From Phlebiopsis flavidoalba (lineage: Eukaryota > Basidiomycota > Agaricomycetes > Polyporales > Phanerochaetaceae), in NCBI GenBank assembly GCA_035772785.1, contig JAOCPU010000033.1, positions 248,001 through 312,000 of the forward strand: a stretch of 64,000 nt of DNA, given 5' to 3'. Below the pieces are notes generated by a model. It was given only the letters and a program-made list of their open reading frames with translations, ran no database searches and was not told the origin of the DNA. Within the stretch, counting starts at the first letter, position 1. Every line of letters starts with the position of its first letter. Positions 1 through 11,339 of this stretch are shown here, piece by piece. A program made the position numbers and the translations under genes.

Positions 1-260
1 TAGAGAGCAAAGATGATTATTCACATCCGGCGCAGTCTAGGAGACATTAACAATGACAAATTCTCGCGGGAGATTGTGACTTACAAAACCTTCTCTGTCC
101 GCCTGAAATGTGGCTCGAGCGCTGTGTTCCGGTAAACCACTTGCTGGGCTCGATGTTTGCGACCAGAGCACAATCTGAGCAAGCTTCAAGTTGGAAATGA
201 CATTCTTTGCCTCTATAGCCCGTTCAACTGATCCGTCTGTCGAAAATCTCGGCTGGAGCT
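1..260 (-). CDS. NmrA-like NAD(P)-binding protein, internal fragment (partial)
   Basis: This stretch aligns at the DNA level with part of the NmrA-like gene at 9425-10841. Both carry a GGGCT(C/T)GATGTTTGCGACC block (about 150-168 here, 10196-10214 there) flanked by matching CTTTGTCCG / CTCTGTCCG segments. On the minus strand it gives VANI-P, then an FQAD-EG-like stretch, corresponding to the region just before the YIILPSTIY motif of the other copy. The frame changes several times and the reductase C-terminus lies beyond the left edge. It is a paralogous fragment, either a partial gene or a decayed copy. Family assignment rests on similarity to the better copy; function is inferred. Confidence 0.35.
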
Positions 261-454
261 GCAGATTTTCATTTCAGGTGTGTTTCCTCAATGTGAGAGT
301 AAGGTACCTACTGGCAACGGGTCCGGTAAGCAGCCACAGACGGGTTCCAGTCTGTGCGGCGAATGTATAAGGGAACTGATACAGTTCAACTTCGGACTCC
401 CGTTGATGCCAAGTAAGCATTTATCCTATCTCTTTTCAGAGAGTAAGCGCCCAC

Positions 455-500
455 ATTCATGACGCGACGCATTCGACGCGACGCGAACCAGACGCGATAG
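455..500. repeat. Short GACGCGA-type repeat cluster
   Basis: Within 45 bp the unit GACGCGA or a near variant occurs about four times. A second cluster of the same unit lies at 6479-6522. It is simple, CpG-rich and without a coding interpretation. Confidence 0.45.
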
Positions 501-1474
501 TCTCGTCCCCAGACATTACGCCCGCTAAGTGATGGCATCTGTAATGAATTATCAAACTGACCGAATAATCGGTATAGTTTGAACTGGCTGTTTGCTATTG
601 ATTGTGCTTGTGGGCTCCCCGTCGGCGCTAATGTCTCACTGCTTATTCTTGCTGTGGAATTTCGATCCATGTTGTTGCGAGGTGTAGATCAGTCTCACTC
701 GCTGTTGCACGCGTCCCGATTGTTAATGGGGTTTAAGTACGCGGGTTGTGTTACACCGCGACTAGGCTTCTCTTCGGTTCGCCAAACATATATATTTGTT
801 CCCACAGGCGGATCTAAGCATCTGAATAAGGTTTTGACTGTTCGAGCTGCCATCCCTGACTATCGTCCTGCTGAATAACAGCAGCTCGGACTCACGCCAC
901 TCCATAGTAATTTTTGATAACCCGCTCCTACTGACCAATTATTACAATCAGTATATGGACCCCTTATTGTCAGAATTCTTCCGCACCGTAGTAGGGATCC
1001 ATGGGAGTATGCCTGCGATCACACTGAAATGCACCATAGTGGCACACAATCCCTTACTGCTGAAAAGAAATCCTTGAAAATAATTGTACATACAAATATC
1101 ATACCAACAATCATGTTTTGAGGTCTAAACACTGCTGCTGCTCTGCTTGAGGATGGGTGTTTGTTCTTGCGTTGTAGAAATACGCTTGAGTGCTGAGGAG
1201 GGAGTATACTGTGGCGGATAGGCGCCGAGTAACAAGCGTTCTCTAATGAGCTTGGGGGGACACACTTCCAATGAGGCTTGCTTTACCCGCTGGTTTGAAG
1301 CACCCCCCGCTTCAAAATGTACTGACCGGGCCGACGGTCACGTGGGGATTGATACTACACCCAGTCCTGTGAACGAAAGTCACCAGACCTTATAGAGCAG
1401 GTCTCTGCACATAATTTTGAACTCCGATTGTTACTAATGCTACTAAGGTGCTTACGACCAGTAAGCACTCTGCT
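501..1474. other. No gene recognised
   Basis: Only short open frames without family motifs are visible on either strand. The base composition is balanced and I see no promoter or terminator that I can support. Confidence 0.5.
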
Positions 1475-1725
1475 CATGAGTGTTCTGTACTTGAGAACGA
1501 GACTACAGACGCGACGGTTTATCGGAGTGATCCGGCTCCCTGCATTTTGTTTTCTTTTAGTCTCACGTGACCAGCCCTTCATTTTCGTGGGAGCTTCAAT
1601 GTAAATTGATGGCGACTACGTCGCACAAAAAACGCTTTTCCTCCATGAAGGTCTGGTAGCTTTACCCCCGTGACTCCTGGATGTTATGCTCACAGCTGTG
1701 ACCGCCGACATTCTCGCCTCTCTGC
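1475..1725 (+). repeat. Left arm of a diverged inverted repeat
   Basis: The reverse complement of about 2075-2290 aligns here. Shared blocks include GACCAGCCCTTC, AAATTGATGGCGACTA, CGTCGCACAAAA, GGTAGCTTTACCCC, GACTCCT-GGAT and CACAGCTGTG. Differences are substitutions and 1-3 base indels. The arms are separated by about 350 bp with no recognised gene. Confidence 0.6.
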
Positions 1726-2074
1726 TAGTGAACTGTTCATGGCTAGGTCTCCCTTCCAGTCTGTATATAGAGTACATAGAAGATTTTTGATAAGCATTTT
1801 GGACCTTGATGCATGAAAAAAACCGGAGATAATCGGTTCCGAATTCGTCTGGTCCAACATGAAGCACACAGGTTTGCTTCGTCTAAGGCGACTAATTTTC
1901 CCTCCAGCTGCCGCGAATGCTCTCCTTCGGATGTATACGACACATTGGAAACGCATGCGGCACTTAAAAACATATTGATTGGCTCTTATGGATTATACTA
2001 ACAAGCAAACAATGACAGTATTAATTATGTAAAAATACCATTAGTATAGAGCAGGTATATGGACGGGGGACAGC

Positions 2075-2290
2075 GAATCGTGAGAGCGGGCGGGGGCACA
2101 GCTGTGACCCACGATCCGAGGAGTCAATGGGGTAAAGCTACCCGACCTTCGGGGAGCGTTTTGTGCGACGTTTAGTCGCCATCAATTTAGTGACAGCTCG
2201 GAAAATGGAAGGGCTGGTCCACGAGACTAGTTTTCTTTGCGCATTACGACACTTCGTTCTTGACTTCGTACTTCCAATCCAGACTCATGA
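2075..2290 (-). repeat. Right arm of a diverged inverted repeat
   Basis: This is the inverted partner of 1475-1725. The best-conserved core reads GGGTAAAGCTACC, then TTTTGTGCGACG, then TAGTCGCCATCAATTTA. No target-site duplication or transposase is evident. It could be two opposed copies of a dispersed repeat or the ends of a non-autonomous element. Confidence 0.6.
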
Positions 2291-2780
2291 AGCATTTCAT
2301 CTAGTGACCGCTCCAATCCTCTGAAAACGCGTTCACTAAGGGATCGCCATCAGGCATGTAGTGATTTACACGATCTCGGTGCCTCTCCATGAAAACCATG
2401 TCTTCTGAGCCGGAATGGTCACGATGTTAAGGTTATCATTCCCTCTTCACTCAAAGGAGCGCTTCGACAGCGATCTGCAAGCAAAGATGTAAAAGCTACG
2501 TGGATAGAGGGTAGTGTGGTCTTTCTTGCGGTAATAACCACACAGCCACGCGCCCGAAGACTTACACCCCACTGTCTAACACAATTAGATCGACTTCAAG
2601 CAATACAATGGACAAAATAGCCAAACGAGCTACTTATACGCCCCTCCAGTGATTCATACGAAGGAATAACCCGAAGGCCGCCCCCCGTCCATTTTACAGG
2701 GCTCACACACATCACCGTAGACGAGCTCCGTCACTATGTCACAGTACTCAAAGGATGTCTGACAGTCCTGACAGCTCTGC
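2291..2780. other. No gene recognised
   Basis: I see no coherent coding, repeat or structural signal in this interval. Confidence 0.4.
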
Positions 2781-2786
2781 AGGCGA

Positions 2787-3290
2787 GTGGAGTCTCATTT
2801 GATTGCCTTGGATTTGGTGCGCAGAGCGATTGAAGACGACTTAATTTGGCACTGCGTCGCGCTGAATCCTCTCGCGAAAGACCTCAAGCACACGTCGTCG
2901 TCTTCAAGTCTAGTTCGTCGCCGAGAGCAAGCGTCCTTGACTCACACACAGCAGACGAAAATAAGACTGCGTCGCTTAGGACCGTAGCTTCAGCTCCCCC
3001 AGGCCGACGCCGACAGCACGGTCTCTGGCATTTCCGCAGATGTCAGCAGCGAGGATGTTCCTTGAGGTCGTAGAGTCATCCCCATGATATTCACTTTGTC
3101 ACACTAACACAACAGCCGCTGCCCTAGAGTTGTATGAATATGAAAACCGTCTTGAGGACCCGAAACGGATGATGACCTGTATGACTCTGACAGCGAATGG
3201 GCTGCATTGCGACGCTGGCTCAGATTCTGAGGCCTCGGATGAAGAGATGTCCAGATGCGATAGAGTGATATACGGGTACATTTACGCCGA
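2787..3290 (+). CDS. Acidic-tail protein family, copy A (frameshifted)
   Basis: Copy A of a four-member family in this window. The first part reads RAIEDDL, then CVALNPLAKDLKH, then VVFKSS and ADENKTAS, closely matching the copy at 17650-18162. It is followed by a probable intron (about 3069-3126, GT..CACTAACAC..CCTAG) that begins right after a CTTGAG exon end, as in all copies. The second exon encodes LYEYEN, LEDP, a scrambled DDLYDSDSEW segment and then GSDSEASDEE. Frame changes are needed within both exons. The tail is strongly acidic with Ser-Asp-Ser-Glu motifs that resemble casein kinase 2 sites (inference). I do not recognise a named domain and assign no function. Confidence 0.4.
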
Positions 3291-3592
3291 TTTTTATTTT
3301 TTTTGTCTTTAAATGCAGTTATCTCTTGTTACTTTTCCTTTTTTAGGGCGATTTTGGTGGATGTAACAAGTTTTTTGCTTTTTTGTCTGTTTTATTGTTT
3401 GATTTGTTTGGATTCTTTTTTGTTTTATTGTTATTATTTTTTTTTTCTTTTTTTTTTCATTGGATCCCATCTGTGCTGTTTCTCATTTTCTTCGGTCCTC
3501 GTTATGCTTTGTCTATTTTTTTGTGTATACGTTGCTATCGTGTCCAATTTTTTTGTCTTTTTGCTTTTATGTTCTTTTTTCACTCCTTTACG
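3291..3592 (+). repeat. T-rich low-complexity tract
   Basis: About 300 bp dominated by T, with scattered G and few A or C, starting right after the acidic-tail copy A. Open frames across it encode only Phe/Leu/Cys/Val-rich strings and are artefacts of composition. It resembles the tracts at 25421-25726 and 57129-57328 and is T-rich on the same strand. Confidence 0.7.
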
Positions 3593-4888
3593 ATAGATGG
3601 TTTACGATGTAACAAAGCATAGACCGTAAACACCATTGTCAAGCTCGTCTCAGCGCGAAGCGATAGATTTTACCTTGGACGGCATGTAGTGAACTTCAAC
3701 GTGACAATCTGCAGAGAGGGCTTTATCGCATCCACTATTTCGTTGACGACGAAACTGTTGGTGTCGCGCCTCTTCTGTCATGAATGTCCCTACACTGTCA
3801 ATGCGAAAGTGATGCCAAGCTTCACCGTGCCTCCCTGTCGGATTGCGACTGTGGCTTCCCGTGGCGGATTCTTTGGGGTAGGTGCGATCAAGGCAAGCTG
3901 AGGAACGGGACCAGTAGGCAGCGGCTTACCGTGCGGCATGCGATCAACTGTTGGCGAGAGCGGTAGATCTGAGTTTTGTATGGAGTGCGAGTCCAGGTTT
4001 TTGGTTGAGCTGCAGACCCTGAGATGGTTCGTAGAGCGTCGAACGACGGCGGGCGTGAACTTCGATGCCGAAGGAGCGATCTCGAAGTGCGAAGCGACCT
4101 ATTTTACGCCGGGACAAGTGATTTTCAGCGCTCTCAGAAGTAGTCGGCGACACATGAAGTGACTCTAGTTCCCCTCCGTAGCGGGTTCGCCGTCCGTTAA
4201 TTTCAGCCATATCTGCATCCAGCCGTAACCAGCCCTAGGCTGAGAGCTACGAAACTCAGGTGTGGGTAGCGCGTGCGTGGATACTTCGACCCGTCGCAAG
4301 CAGTGTCCGTTGAAGCCTGTGTCATCTAACGCAGGATCTGCCTTGTCTTTCTGCAAATGACATCTGCAGGGGGATCGTGACAAACAAGGCAGGTGGTAAC
4401 GAGCCTTGGTGCCCATTCCTACCAGCAAGCCTTTGCGTCAATCTTCCCCCCCCCCCCCACCGCGCTAGTGACGCAGGTTGTAAGACTCACCGGTACACGT
4501 CGCATGGTACATCTTGGTTTCGATCCGACCCGTGCCAGCAACCGACGCCGTTGTATGTACCGGACCATGACGAGATAGAGACAATGATAGTGGCACACGG
4601 TGCGGCGAGGATAGCCGGGAGTATGATCTCACATGGTGTGTGTGCTAGACTTGCATTGGGATGCGATAGCCTCCTAGCTAACGGTAGCATCGGTAGGCGA
4701 TTGATTTGTGGTGGTAGATAACGGGGTCGATCCGTCAGTTGTTCGGAGCGAGCCTGAAAATTTCGGAGGATGCAGCTGTCCCGTACCCGGTATAGGGGTA
4801 CCGACCAAGTGCTGCTGTTGAGTTGACAAGTCGAAACGGCAGATGGGGCAACGTTATTGCCAGCGATGTACTTGATAGTGCGAGTGAT
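3593..4888. other. No gene recognised
   Basis: Short open frames only. A run of 13 C lies at 4446-4458. A stretch near 3960-4160 has a moderately protein-like plus-strand frame but no motif I can name. Confidence 0.4.
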
Positions 4889-5580
4889 CTACATGACAGT
4901 TGCGACTGTTGTTTGAGTTTGGATATGAAGAAGATGAAGATGTATACTTGAGATGACGTGGGCTGGGGGCACTCTTTGGAACATGCGGGACTTAGACAGA
5001 GGTTGGTGGATCCACAGGGGTGTTTGACAACTGCCCATTAGTTCGCTACTAGACGAAGACCCTGTACGAAACGTGAGGTAGTCAAAACGGTAGGAGTCCA
5101 TGTTTCCCCAATGGTAGAGCGCCTGGTACGGTGACAATTGAGCGTGTGGTTTCCTTCCGAGAGGTTTCCAGAGTCAAATGTCAGTTGTCGCAGAGAGGTA
5201 AAACGGATGACGGGCTCGTTTTGTAAAGCTGACAGTGGGTAAAAGATCGATACTGGCATATGTTGAAGTGCCGTATTGTTTGGTCAGAATACTTCCGTTA
5301 CACGGAGACAGATGTACCTAGGATGATGGCTGTCGTGCGGGGAGCGAGTAGTGACCCTGATAGGTAGATAGGGACACTCACCGATGAAGTTGAAGCGAAA
5401 TGCAGCGTTTGGATTATCCGACGTCGAAGAGATTGTCCTAAAGCATTGGCAAAAACGTCAGTGAAAATCGGAACACATGAGTAGTTTTAGTAGAGCTGCT
5501 CAACGAGTCATAGTCTACCCCTACGCCATCATCTTTGAAACCATGGTGTCAGGTATTCAATTCGCGGATCCCTGTCATCA
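4889..5580 (-). CDS. Ectodomain membrane-protein family, copy a (frameshifted, probably incomplete)
   Basis: On the minus strand the pieces, N to C, are: a DDGVGVDYDSL segment near 5500-5540; FRFNFIG ending at a probable intron (about 5317-5381); GTSVSVYGSIL directly after the acceptor; then FDSGNLSEGNHTL, an IVTVPGA-like strand, and YRFDYLTFRTGSSSSSE. This order matches the paralogs at 13420, 19730, 41577, 43170 and 50178. In the complete copies a Ser/Pro-rich linker, one membrane helix and a cytosolic tail follow; here the reading ends without a clear helix. It is closest to copy b, with near-identical DNA such as GCCGTATTGTTTGGT in both. The family appears to be a surface protein; ligand unknown. 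Confidence 0.45.
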
Positions 5581-6271
5581 ACAACGACAGGATTCATTAC
5601 GGATGCCCGAGGCTCAGAGGTCGGTTCTGAGTGGCTCAATGGATGACAAAGTGGGGATTCGGGATATCGTCAGATGCTGCCTCATATAAGCGTCTCGTCA
5701 TACGGTCCACATTCGCCGTAGCTTGTGAGTGCACGTACATTCCGTCGGGTGGTTAGCAAGGCATCAGTGATGAGCCCAGCCTTTAGCATCGAAAGAGATT
5801 GATTGTACCCGCCGGGCTTCATAAAGGACCCAGTCTTAAGGTACGACGTAAGTACTGTAAGAACTTCATGAAGAACTCAATCTTAAGGTGTAGACCTACT
5901 ACAGGAACACGCTAATGAACGTTGACTGTTTGACGCGATGGTGATTTGAACGACGAAGCTGATTTTTGAATGCAGATTGAGTCCGAGTGCCCTGAGTCAT
6001 TCTTATATTAATGATTAAACTCACCATTAGCGACGACCGATGAATGGACCACGTGGTGTACATGCAGATGTCCGGAACCTCATGATGGATGGCTGAGGGC
6101 TTCGTGAGATGTCCATCTGATGTTGGTGGATGGTCAGGATATGAGGAGAAGTTATATGGGCTGCAAAGCTTTTCTTCGCATTATTGTTGCTTTGTTCAAG
6201 CCAAAGTTAGCTATTTCGATCTTGCAGTGGGCCAAACCACTATGACCGTTCAAATTCATGGTGAGTAAACG
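5581..6271. other. No gene recognised
   Basis: Possible upstream region of copy a on the minus strand. No coding or structural signal can be supported. Confidence 0.35.
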
Positions 6272-6743
6272 ATGAGAAGAGAGACCCCAATCGTTGCGGG
6301 ACGGCGTAGCTTATGGGCCGCATTCACCACCACTCCGAGAGGCGAGGTTACCTCCCCATGTGACGAGAATCGGATGACAGTGTGTGTGAATGATTCAGAA
6401 TCCGTTGACAGGTCAGGTAAGGACGGGTGGTGGGTATCGAATTTTATCTCCGCTCAGAACTTGGCGCCCAAGAACTATGACGCGCAGCGCGCGGGCGACG
6501 CGACTATGGACGCGACCAGTGTACAGCGAGCGGTTTTTTGAGGTGCGCAGAGTTCATCCTGCGATATTTGCTGTCACATTAACATATCACCGCTCTATAG
6601 TTATATGAAATATGAGCATGTATCTGGAGGATCCCGACTGGGATGACCTGATTGATGGCATGGACACCGCCGACTGGGCTGACGTTGTAATGCCGGGTTC
6701 AGACTCGGAGGCCTCTGATGGAGAGGCATTCTATGAGTTGTAG
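6272..6743 (+). CDS. Acidic-tail protein family, copy B
   Basis: This copy keeps the cleanest last exon of the family. An intron (about 6541-6600, GTGCGC..ATTAAC..CTATAG) is followed by a frame reading MSMYLEDPDWDDLIDG, DWADVV, then GSDSEASDGEAFYEL and a TAG at 6741-6743. The exon before the intron ends in the same TTTTTTGAG / TTCTTGAG block as the other copies, but upstream of it I cannot align the CVALNPL part, so the N-terminal half is either different or too damaged to read. A GACGCGA repeat cluster overlaps the upstream part (6479-6522). Function unknown; the acidic, Ser-rich C-terminus is the only clear property. Confidence 0.45.
6479..6522. repeat. Second GACGCGA-type repeat cluster
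   Basis: GACGCG units recur three times in about 45 bp, mirroring the cluster at 455-500. It lies within or just before acidic-tail copy B. Confidence 0.4.
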
Positions 6744-7194
6744 GATAAAAATGATGGACCTGGCAAACGTTGGCTTCGGAGTCAGTAGGTCGCAATATAT
6801 TTGTTGCGTTAGTTTGTAAACTACAGATTTGAAACCCCTCGTCATGTTGTCTTCGCGAGAGGAAGATTAGGCATTGGAATTTTCATTCCGTGCTGTCTTT
6901 CCGCGCCCTCTGGAACCGGCATGCGGTCCGTTCTGTGTACAATGTATTCTTACCTCCCTTCCTGACTTAGGTTCGCGTCTGAGCTCGCCCCTGAGCTCAT
7001 GCGGTTCCCAGGCTGCAAACTCTATGAGTACAGCCCGTGTCTGTGAGCGAGGCCTGGCCGGCGGTCTGCCTGCGGCAGAGGCATGTTGAATATGTACGCC
7101 TGGGCTCGCAGCAGGCCGCTCCGACGCGGATGAATGAATGGTCACGATGATCAAGAGCGAACTACAGCTACCGGCTGACCGACATGTCCCTAGC

Positions 7195-7443
7195 ATTACC
7201 CCAGGTCCACGGTAGAGAATTTTCTTGAGGTGCGCAAGGATTTCGATATTCCTTATCGTTGTATTAAAATACCTTATCTTCGTAGCTATACGACTACTAC
7301 AATTACTTAGAAGACCCAGAGTGGGGGGACCTTGTGGACTCCGACACTGCGAGTGGGCTGCCCTGGTGGCGCCTCATTCGGATTCAGAAACCTATGATAC
7401 GGAGGCCCCTGACGATTCTCAGAACACACAATCCCATCCGTAG
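7195..7443 (+). CDS. Acidic-tail protein family, copy C (3' exon)
   Basis: The exon end TTTTCTTGAG is followed by a GTGCGC..TTCGTAG intron (about 7230-7282) and then an exon reading LYDYYNYLEDPEWGDLVDSD. After a frame change it continues VAPHSDSETYDTEAPDDSQN and reaches a stop at 7441-7443. It aligns at DNA level with the copy at 17940-18160 (for example CTACTACAATTAC, GACCTTGTG, GCCCTGGTGGCGC). The N-terminal part is not identifiable upstream. Unknown function. Confidence 0.45.
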
Positions 7444-9420
7444 TAACGATAGAAGGGGTCCAGCGGATACACCGCTGCATTCAAAAATGTCGACTGTCCC
7501 ATCTGCAATGTCTCTACGCTTTCAATATGATCAGCGCACCCAGACGGTCGTCCTATCCGCGTCACGTCACACTTGTACGCTTCTCCACGACTCCATGCAA
7601 CTGACTATCTTTCCAATGTAGCTATTCACGAATAATTGCAAGCCTCTTCCTCTGTGCGCTACGTATGAACCACGACAGTTTCCTGATTAGGACACGAGTG
7701 CTTAGAGCTTTTCTCTGGTCGTCACACCCGCTTCTACGACGGTCAACTAGGGTACATCGCAAAACGTTCACACCACTGTCTAGTGCCCCATAAACGCACC
7801 GCATTTTTTCCGACCACACCTAGTATCGACCTTCTTTTCACCCACGCCCCCGCTCGCCGCACCCCGAAACTTGCCTAGCCCGTCGTTCGTCTTCAATTGC
7901 ACGTCTTTCTATCATTTCTTCCCGCCTTCAAATTCATGCTCGCTGCCGCCCAGCACGGGACCTCATTCATATGGTTCGAAGCTGCGCACTTTCTAGAACC
8001 CCGCCGACCGGTTAGTAAGTATACGAACGAGGCCAAGGTGCAGCTTGGCTGCCGCGAAGCACATCGGCACGAACGCGCTCGCCTAGGTTCGCATCCTGCC
8101 CTCCCCATGGAAATGCCGCGATCCCAGCCGATTGGTGCGGTATCTACCGCCCGACTACAACCGACACATGCTGAATTGAAGCCTGGGCGTAATGGCTTGC
8201 CGACCTGTCATCTACGGGGAGGACGGGCTTTCCAAAACCTTCCTCGTGCTCCGCCCAGTTCAACGACGCGGGAATATCCTAATCGGTCGTAAGTTGAGCA
8301 ATCATTTTTGTCCATAGTTGTCGAAGGATAAAGATGGTGACAGCAGACCTGTGATGCGTACACCCCGCGGATTGTGAGATGTGAAATTGACGAACCATGG
8401 TGATGAATGTCGTTTTCGTGATGAGACCGGCGCAGAGGATGCTCGTCGGTCGAAACGGGAGAGCTGGAGCCCAGAGCAGCACCCTAATGGTAACGGTCGT
8501 GCCAACGATGTGCGGGTTATGGCCTCGACGGGTTCTCCGTTCCCTATCGGAGGTTGCATTACGTTTTGAGCCTCATCTCACTGATCGTCGTGAGAAGTGA
8601 GTATCCTTGGCTCAGTAAGGGTGACTACTTAGGCAAAAGGGTCAGAAGTTTATACACATATTTTTTTCGCAGGTAAGACTTTCGGAAATGTACCTGAAGT
8701 TTGGGGGAGCGGGGAAGCGTATCGAGGCATCTGTGCATGGTTGTGATATTATGGGAAATGTTTTGTAAGAGAACCTAAGATATAGCGCGCAAATGGAATG
8801 CTCATACAGTGACATTTCCATGGAAAATGCCCGAGCAGCGCGTGCCCCATCGCCACCGGTGGCTCAATCCTCCTAGCTCAAACAGAGCTCCCCATCCCCT
8901 CATGAACATCTCCAGTATCTCTGACTGGGCCCGCTCGCCCCCGCCCGCGACATAATTCTTCTCTGCGTGGAATGCTCCGTACGCATGACATAAGCTTGGT
9001 CCGAGGGCAAGCTAGGCGCGAGCTCTCGCTAATATCTTCATCTATCATGCACAAGTTAGTCCTTCTATAGCCTGGAAATCGGCACTTTTTGCCTCACAGG
9101 TGTCGGCCACCCGAAACACTGTCGGCGGTGTTGTCTATGCCCACTCGCTAACAGAGGCAATGAGCACAGGATGAAACTAATGCATGACACCGAGAACGAA
9201 TAGGAGAAGGATTATGGGGCTACACTCTTGATGTCGAGGGTTCAGCAAAGCTAGACTTCAAGTGCGCCAGCAGCCAGCTGCAAAGCAGACAGGTTTTTGC
9301 GAGCGGCAACTTAATCTCTAACCTCCCCTCTGCGAGTTGCAATATACGTGCATCTCAGTGAAGGTTGTATATGCAACGTACTATAGTACAAGGGTTACGC
9401 CCCATTCGTAGTAACATCCC
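7444..9420. other. About 2 kb with no recognised gene
   Basis: The longest open frame is 131 codons at 7897-8292 on the plus strand. It has no family motif, and other frames across it are equally protein-like, so I do not call it. The 3' part (about 8830-9420) probably includes the downstream region of the reductase gene. Confidence 0.35.
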
Positions 9421-9424
9421 ACGT

Positions 9425-10841
9425 TTATTTCTTTCTGAGTGCCTCGATCTCGGTTTTGATACTTGCGAGCATATCATCCTTCGTATACTTTGGCTTCACC
9501 CGATTGACCTCGAGTGGGGTCGCGCGGCAGCGGGAGTTAGTTGCCATAATAATACCCAATTTCCTGTAAACGAGTATGAGATACCAATGAATTCGAACTG
9601 AAGTCATGCGAGTACGTACCAGCGACCGCGAAATATTTCTTCAATTCGTCTTCGGAAAACTCGTTGGCTCGGCCTCCGTAGCCAAACCAAGTTCGACCAA
9701 GGCAAGTCCGACTGCCTTCGAGATTTCGTACCACGAGTGCTCGCCGTTCTCGCCGTAATAATAATAACCGCGGATGCCATGGTCAACGTTTGTCTGCTCC
9801 GTTGGTCACGATACTGTCGTATAAGACAATGTACAGCTGCGAAACTGGGTATTCTTGATTAACGTGTGGTATAGGTCGACGAGGATAAAACGTACTATCG
9901 TCGATGTTGAACGTCAGGCCAGAGGGCAAGGCCCTTCCCGACCATGCCGGCGCGTCCACGCGCGAGGGAGGCTTTGATTATGGCTGGGATTTGTTGGGAA
10001 TGGGGGTTTTGCAGGCCTGCGTCGGACGAGATTGGTCTTGGGCTATGGCGTAGATAGTAGAGGGCAGAATAATGTAAGTCCTAGCGTAGCCTATTAGACG
10101 CTTGTCAATGAGGATCTCTCGAGTTGTATCATTACCAACCTTCTTTGTCCGGCTTGGAACACTGGCCAGGTCAACGTTTCCGATGAAACGCGGTGGGCTT
10201 GATGTTTGCGACCTGCTCAAAGTCCGAGTCGTCGTAGATGAGCGTCCGTCGGTGCTTTTCGCCCTTCGTGTGCTTGCCCTTCCGTCAAGATTCCTGCTTT
10301 ACTTTCAGAACGAGTTCGAAATTGGTGTAGAAAGCGGCGTATGACCAGTTCCAGACTGTCACAGCTCAGCAAACCGTTTGTACAATATTGCGGAATGCGG
10401 TGTACATACGGTATGAATGAGGACAGATTGGCAGATCGCCGAGTTTTGGCATGTCTCTTCCTGGAAGCCCACTCAGATACTCCTTCATAGCATCCTAGAT
10501 CATCTGCATTCGCCTACCAGGACATGGTAAGTAGCAGCTTCCCTCCGCGGCCAGTAATAGAGTGGAACGTACACATGAAAAGATCGGCATGAGCACCTTC
10601 CGCCAACTCTTCTAGCAGTGCGAAGGTCCTCCTTGTACGATCCGACCACGGCTTTCACTCCAACATTTTCAAAGCCCCTTCGGCCTTTTTTCTACTCCCT
10701 CACCAAAACGATGTGACAGTGATGTCGAAAGTGTCTTTGCTAGGGTGACTGAGCAGTTTCGCGAAGGACATCACCTCCAATATATCCTGAACGACGTTTA
10801 CTTCAGAAGCCAAAGTTTTGTTTTCAGGCAGAGTAGAACAT
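9425..10841 (-). CDS. NmrA-like / atypical short-chain NAD(P)-binding reductase (frameshifted)
   Basis: Minus-strand gene of the fungal NmrA/epimerase-like Rossmann family, which usually uses NAD(P) as cofactor or redox sensor. Near the N-terminus GYIGGDV (about 10785) is the nucleotide-binding glycine motif, followed by LLSHPSKDTFDIT and GVKAVVGSYKEDL...LEELAEGA (about 10660-10560). Next come VANI-PTAFHRNVDLA and TYIILPSTIYAIAQ, then KASLA-GRAGMVGKG, and YGENGEHSWYEISKA (about 9760-9720). An intron at 9564-9619 precedes the last exon, which reads NSRCRATPLEVNRVKPKYT...MLASIKTEIEALRKK and stops at 9425. Several indels and substitutions interrupt the frame. The start near 10841 is an estimate, with an ATG shortly before the glycine motif. 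Substrate cannot be deduced. Confidence 0.75.
9564..9619 (-). other. Last intron of the NmrA-like gene
   Basis: On the minus strand it starts GTACGTAC and ends TTTACAG. It separates the exon ending ...KKYFAVAG from the C-terminal exon, and removing it gives a continuous family-like sequence. Confidence 0.6.
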
Positions 10842-11339
10842 AGGACCGGTTCGCCCACTGAGGATTCAGACGGCAATGGTGAAGTCTTACGAAGCCGATC
10901 GGTAATCTCGCATGGTTCCGTAAGGATGTCCCTGGTTTCGTGTGTGTGAGTAGGGACGATGTATTTATCTCTAGCTCTCTCTGTCAGCAATGACGTCTAC
11001 AACACATCTACGAATGGCGATGATTCTTCTAGTCCGCGTGGATATCTCCATTCCAAGTGAATTCCGACATCGAGAATTTCAGTACCAAAGTCTTGCACAA
11101 GCAGAGTAGAGCAAGATGATTCCTTCCTTCGGTCAATCAATGTACTGGGACGATCCCAAGGGTAAGCACAGTATTCATTGACGTCGTTGGCCTAATGGTT
11201 GGGGTTAAAAGAGTTCAGAATGGACATCAAGGTGTCGTGCTTACCGTGATGGAGACAGCATGTAAAAAGCAGATTCAAAATAAAAAGTCCCGCTGATGGA
11301 CAGATAACTGTAGGGCTTATCTCCCTACAAAACGCGGTA
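10842..11339. other. Upstream region of the NmrA-like gene; no other gene seen
   Basis: No coherent coding on either strand. It should contain the reductase promoter, but I cannot point to a TATA or CCAAT element with confidence. Confidence 0.35.

Noticed and set aside
1475..2290. Inverted repeat as terminal inverted repeats of a complete DNA transposon
   Set aside because: The spacer is only about 350 bp, has no transposase motif, and I see no target-site duplication.
7897..8292. 131-codon plus-strand frame as a gene
   Set aside because: No motif, no paralog in the window, and similar-length frames occur by chance across the region.
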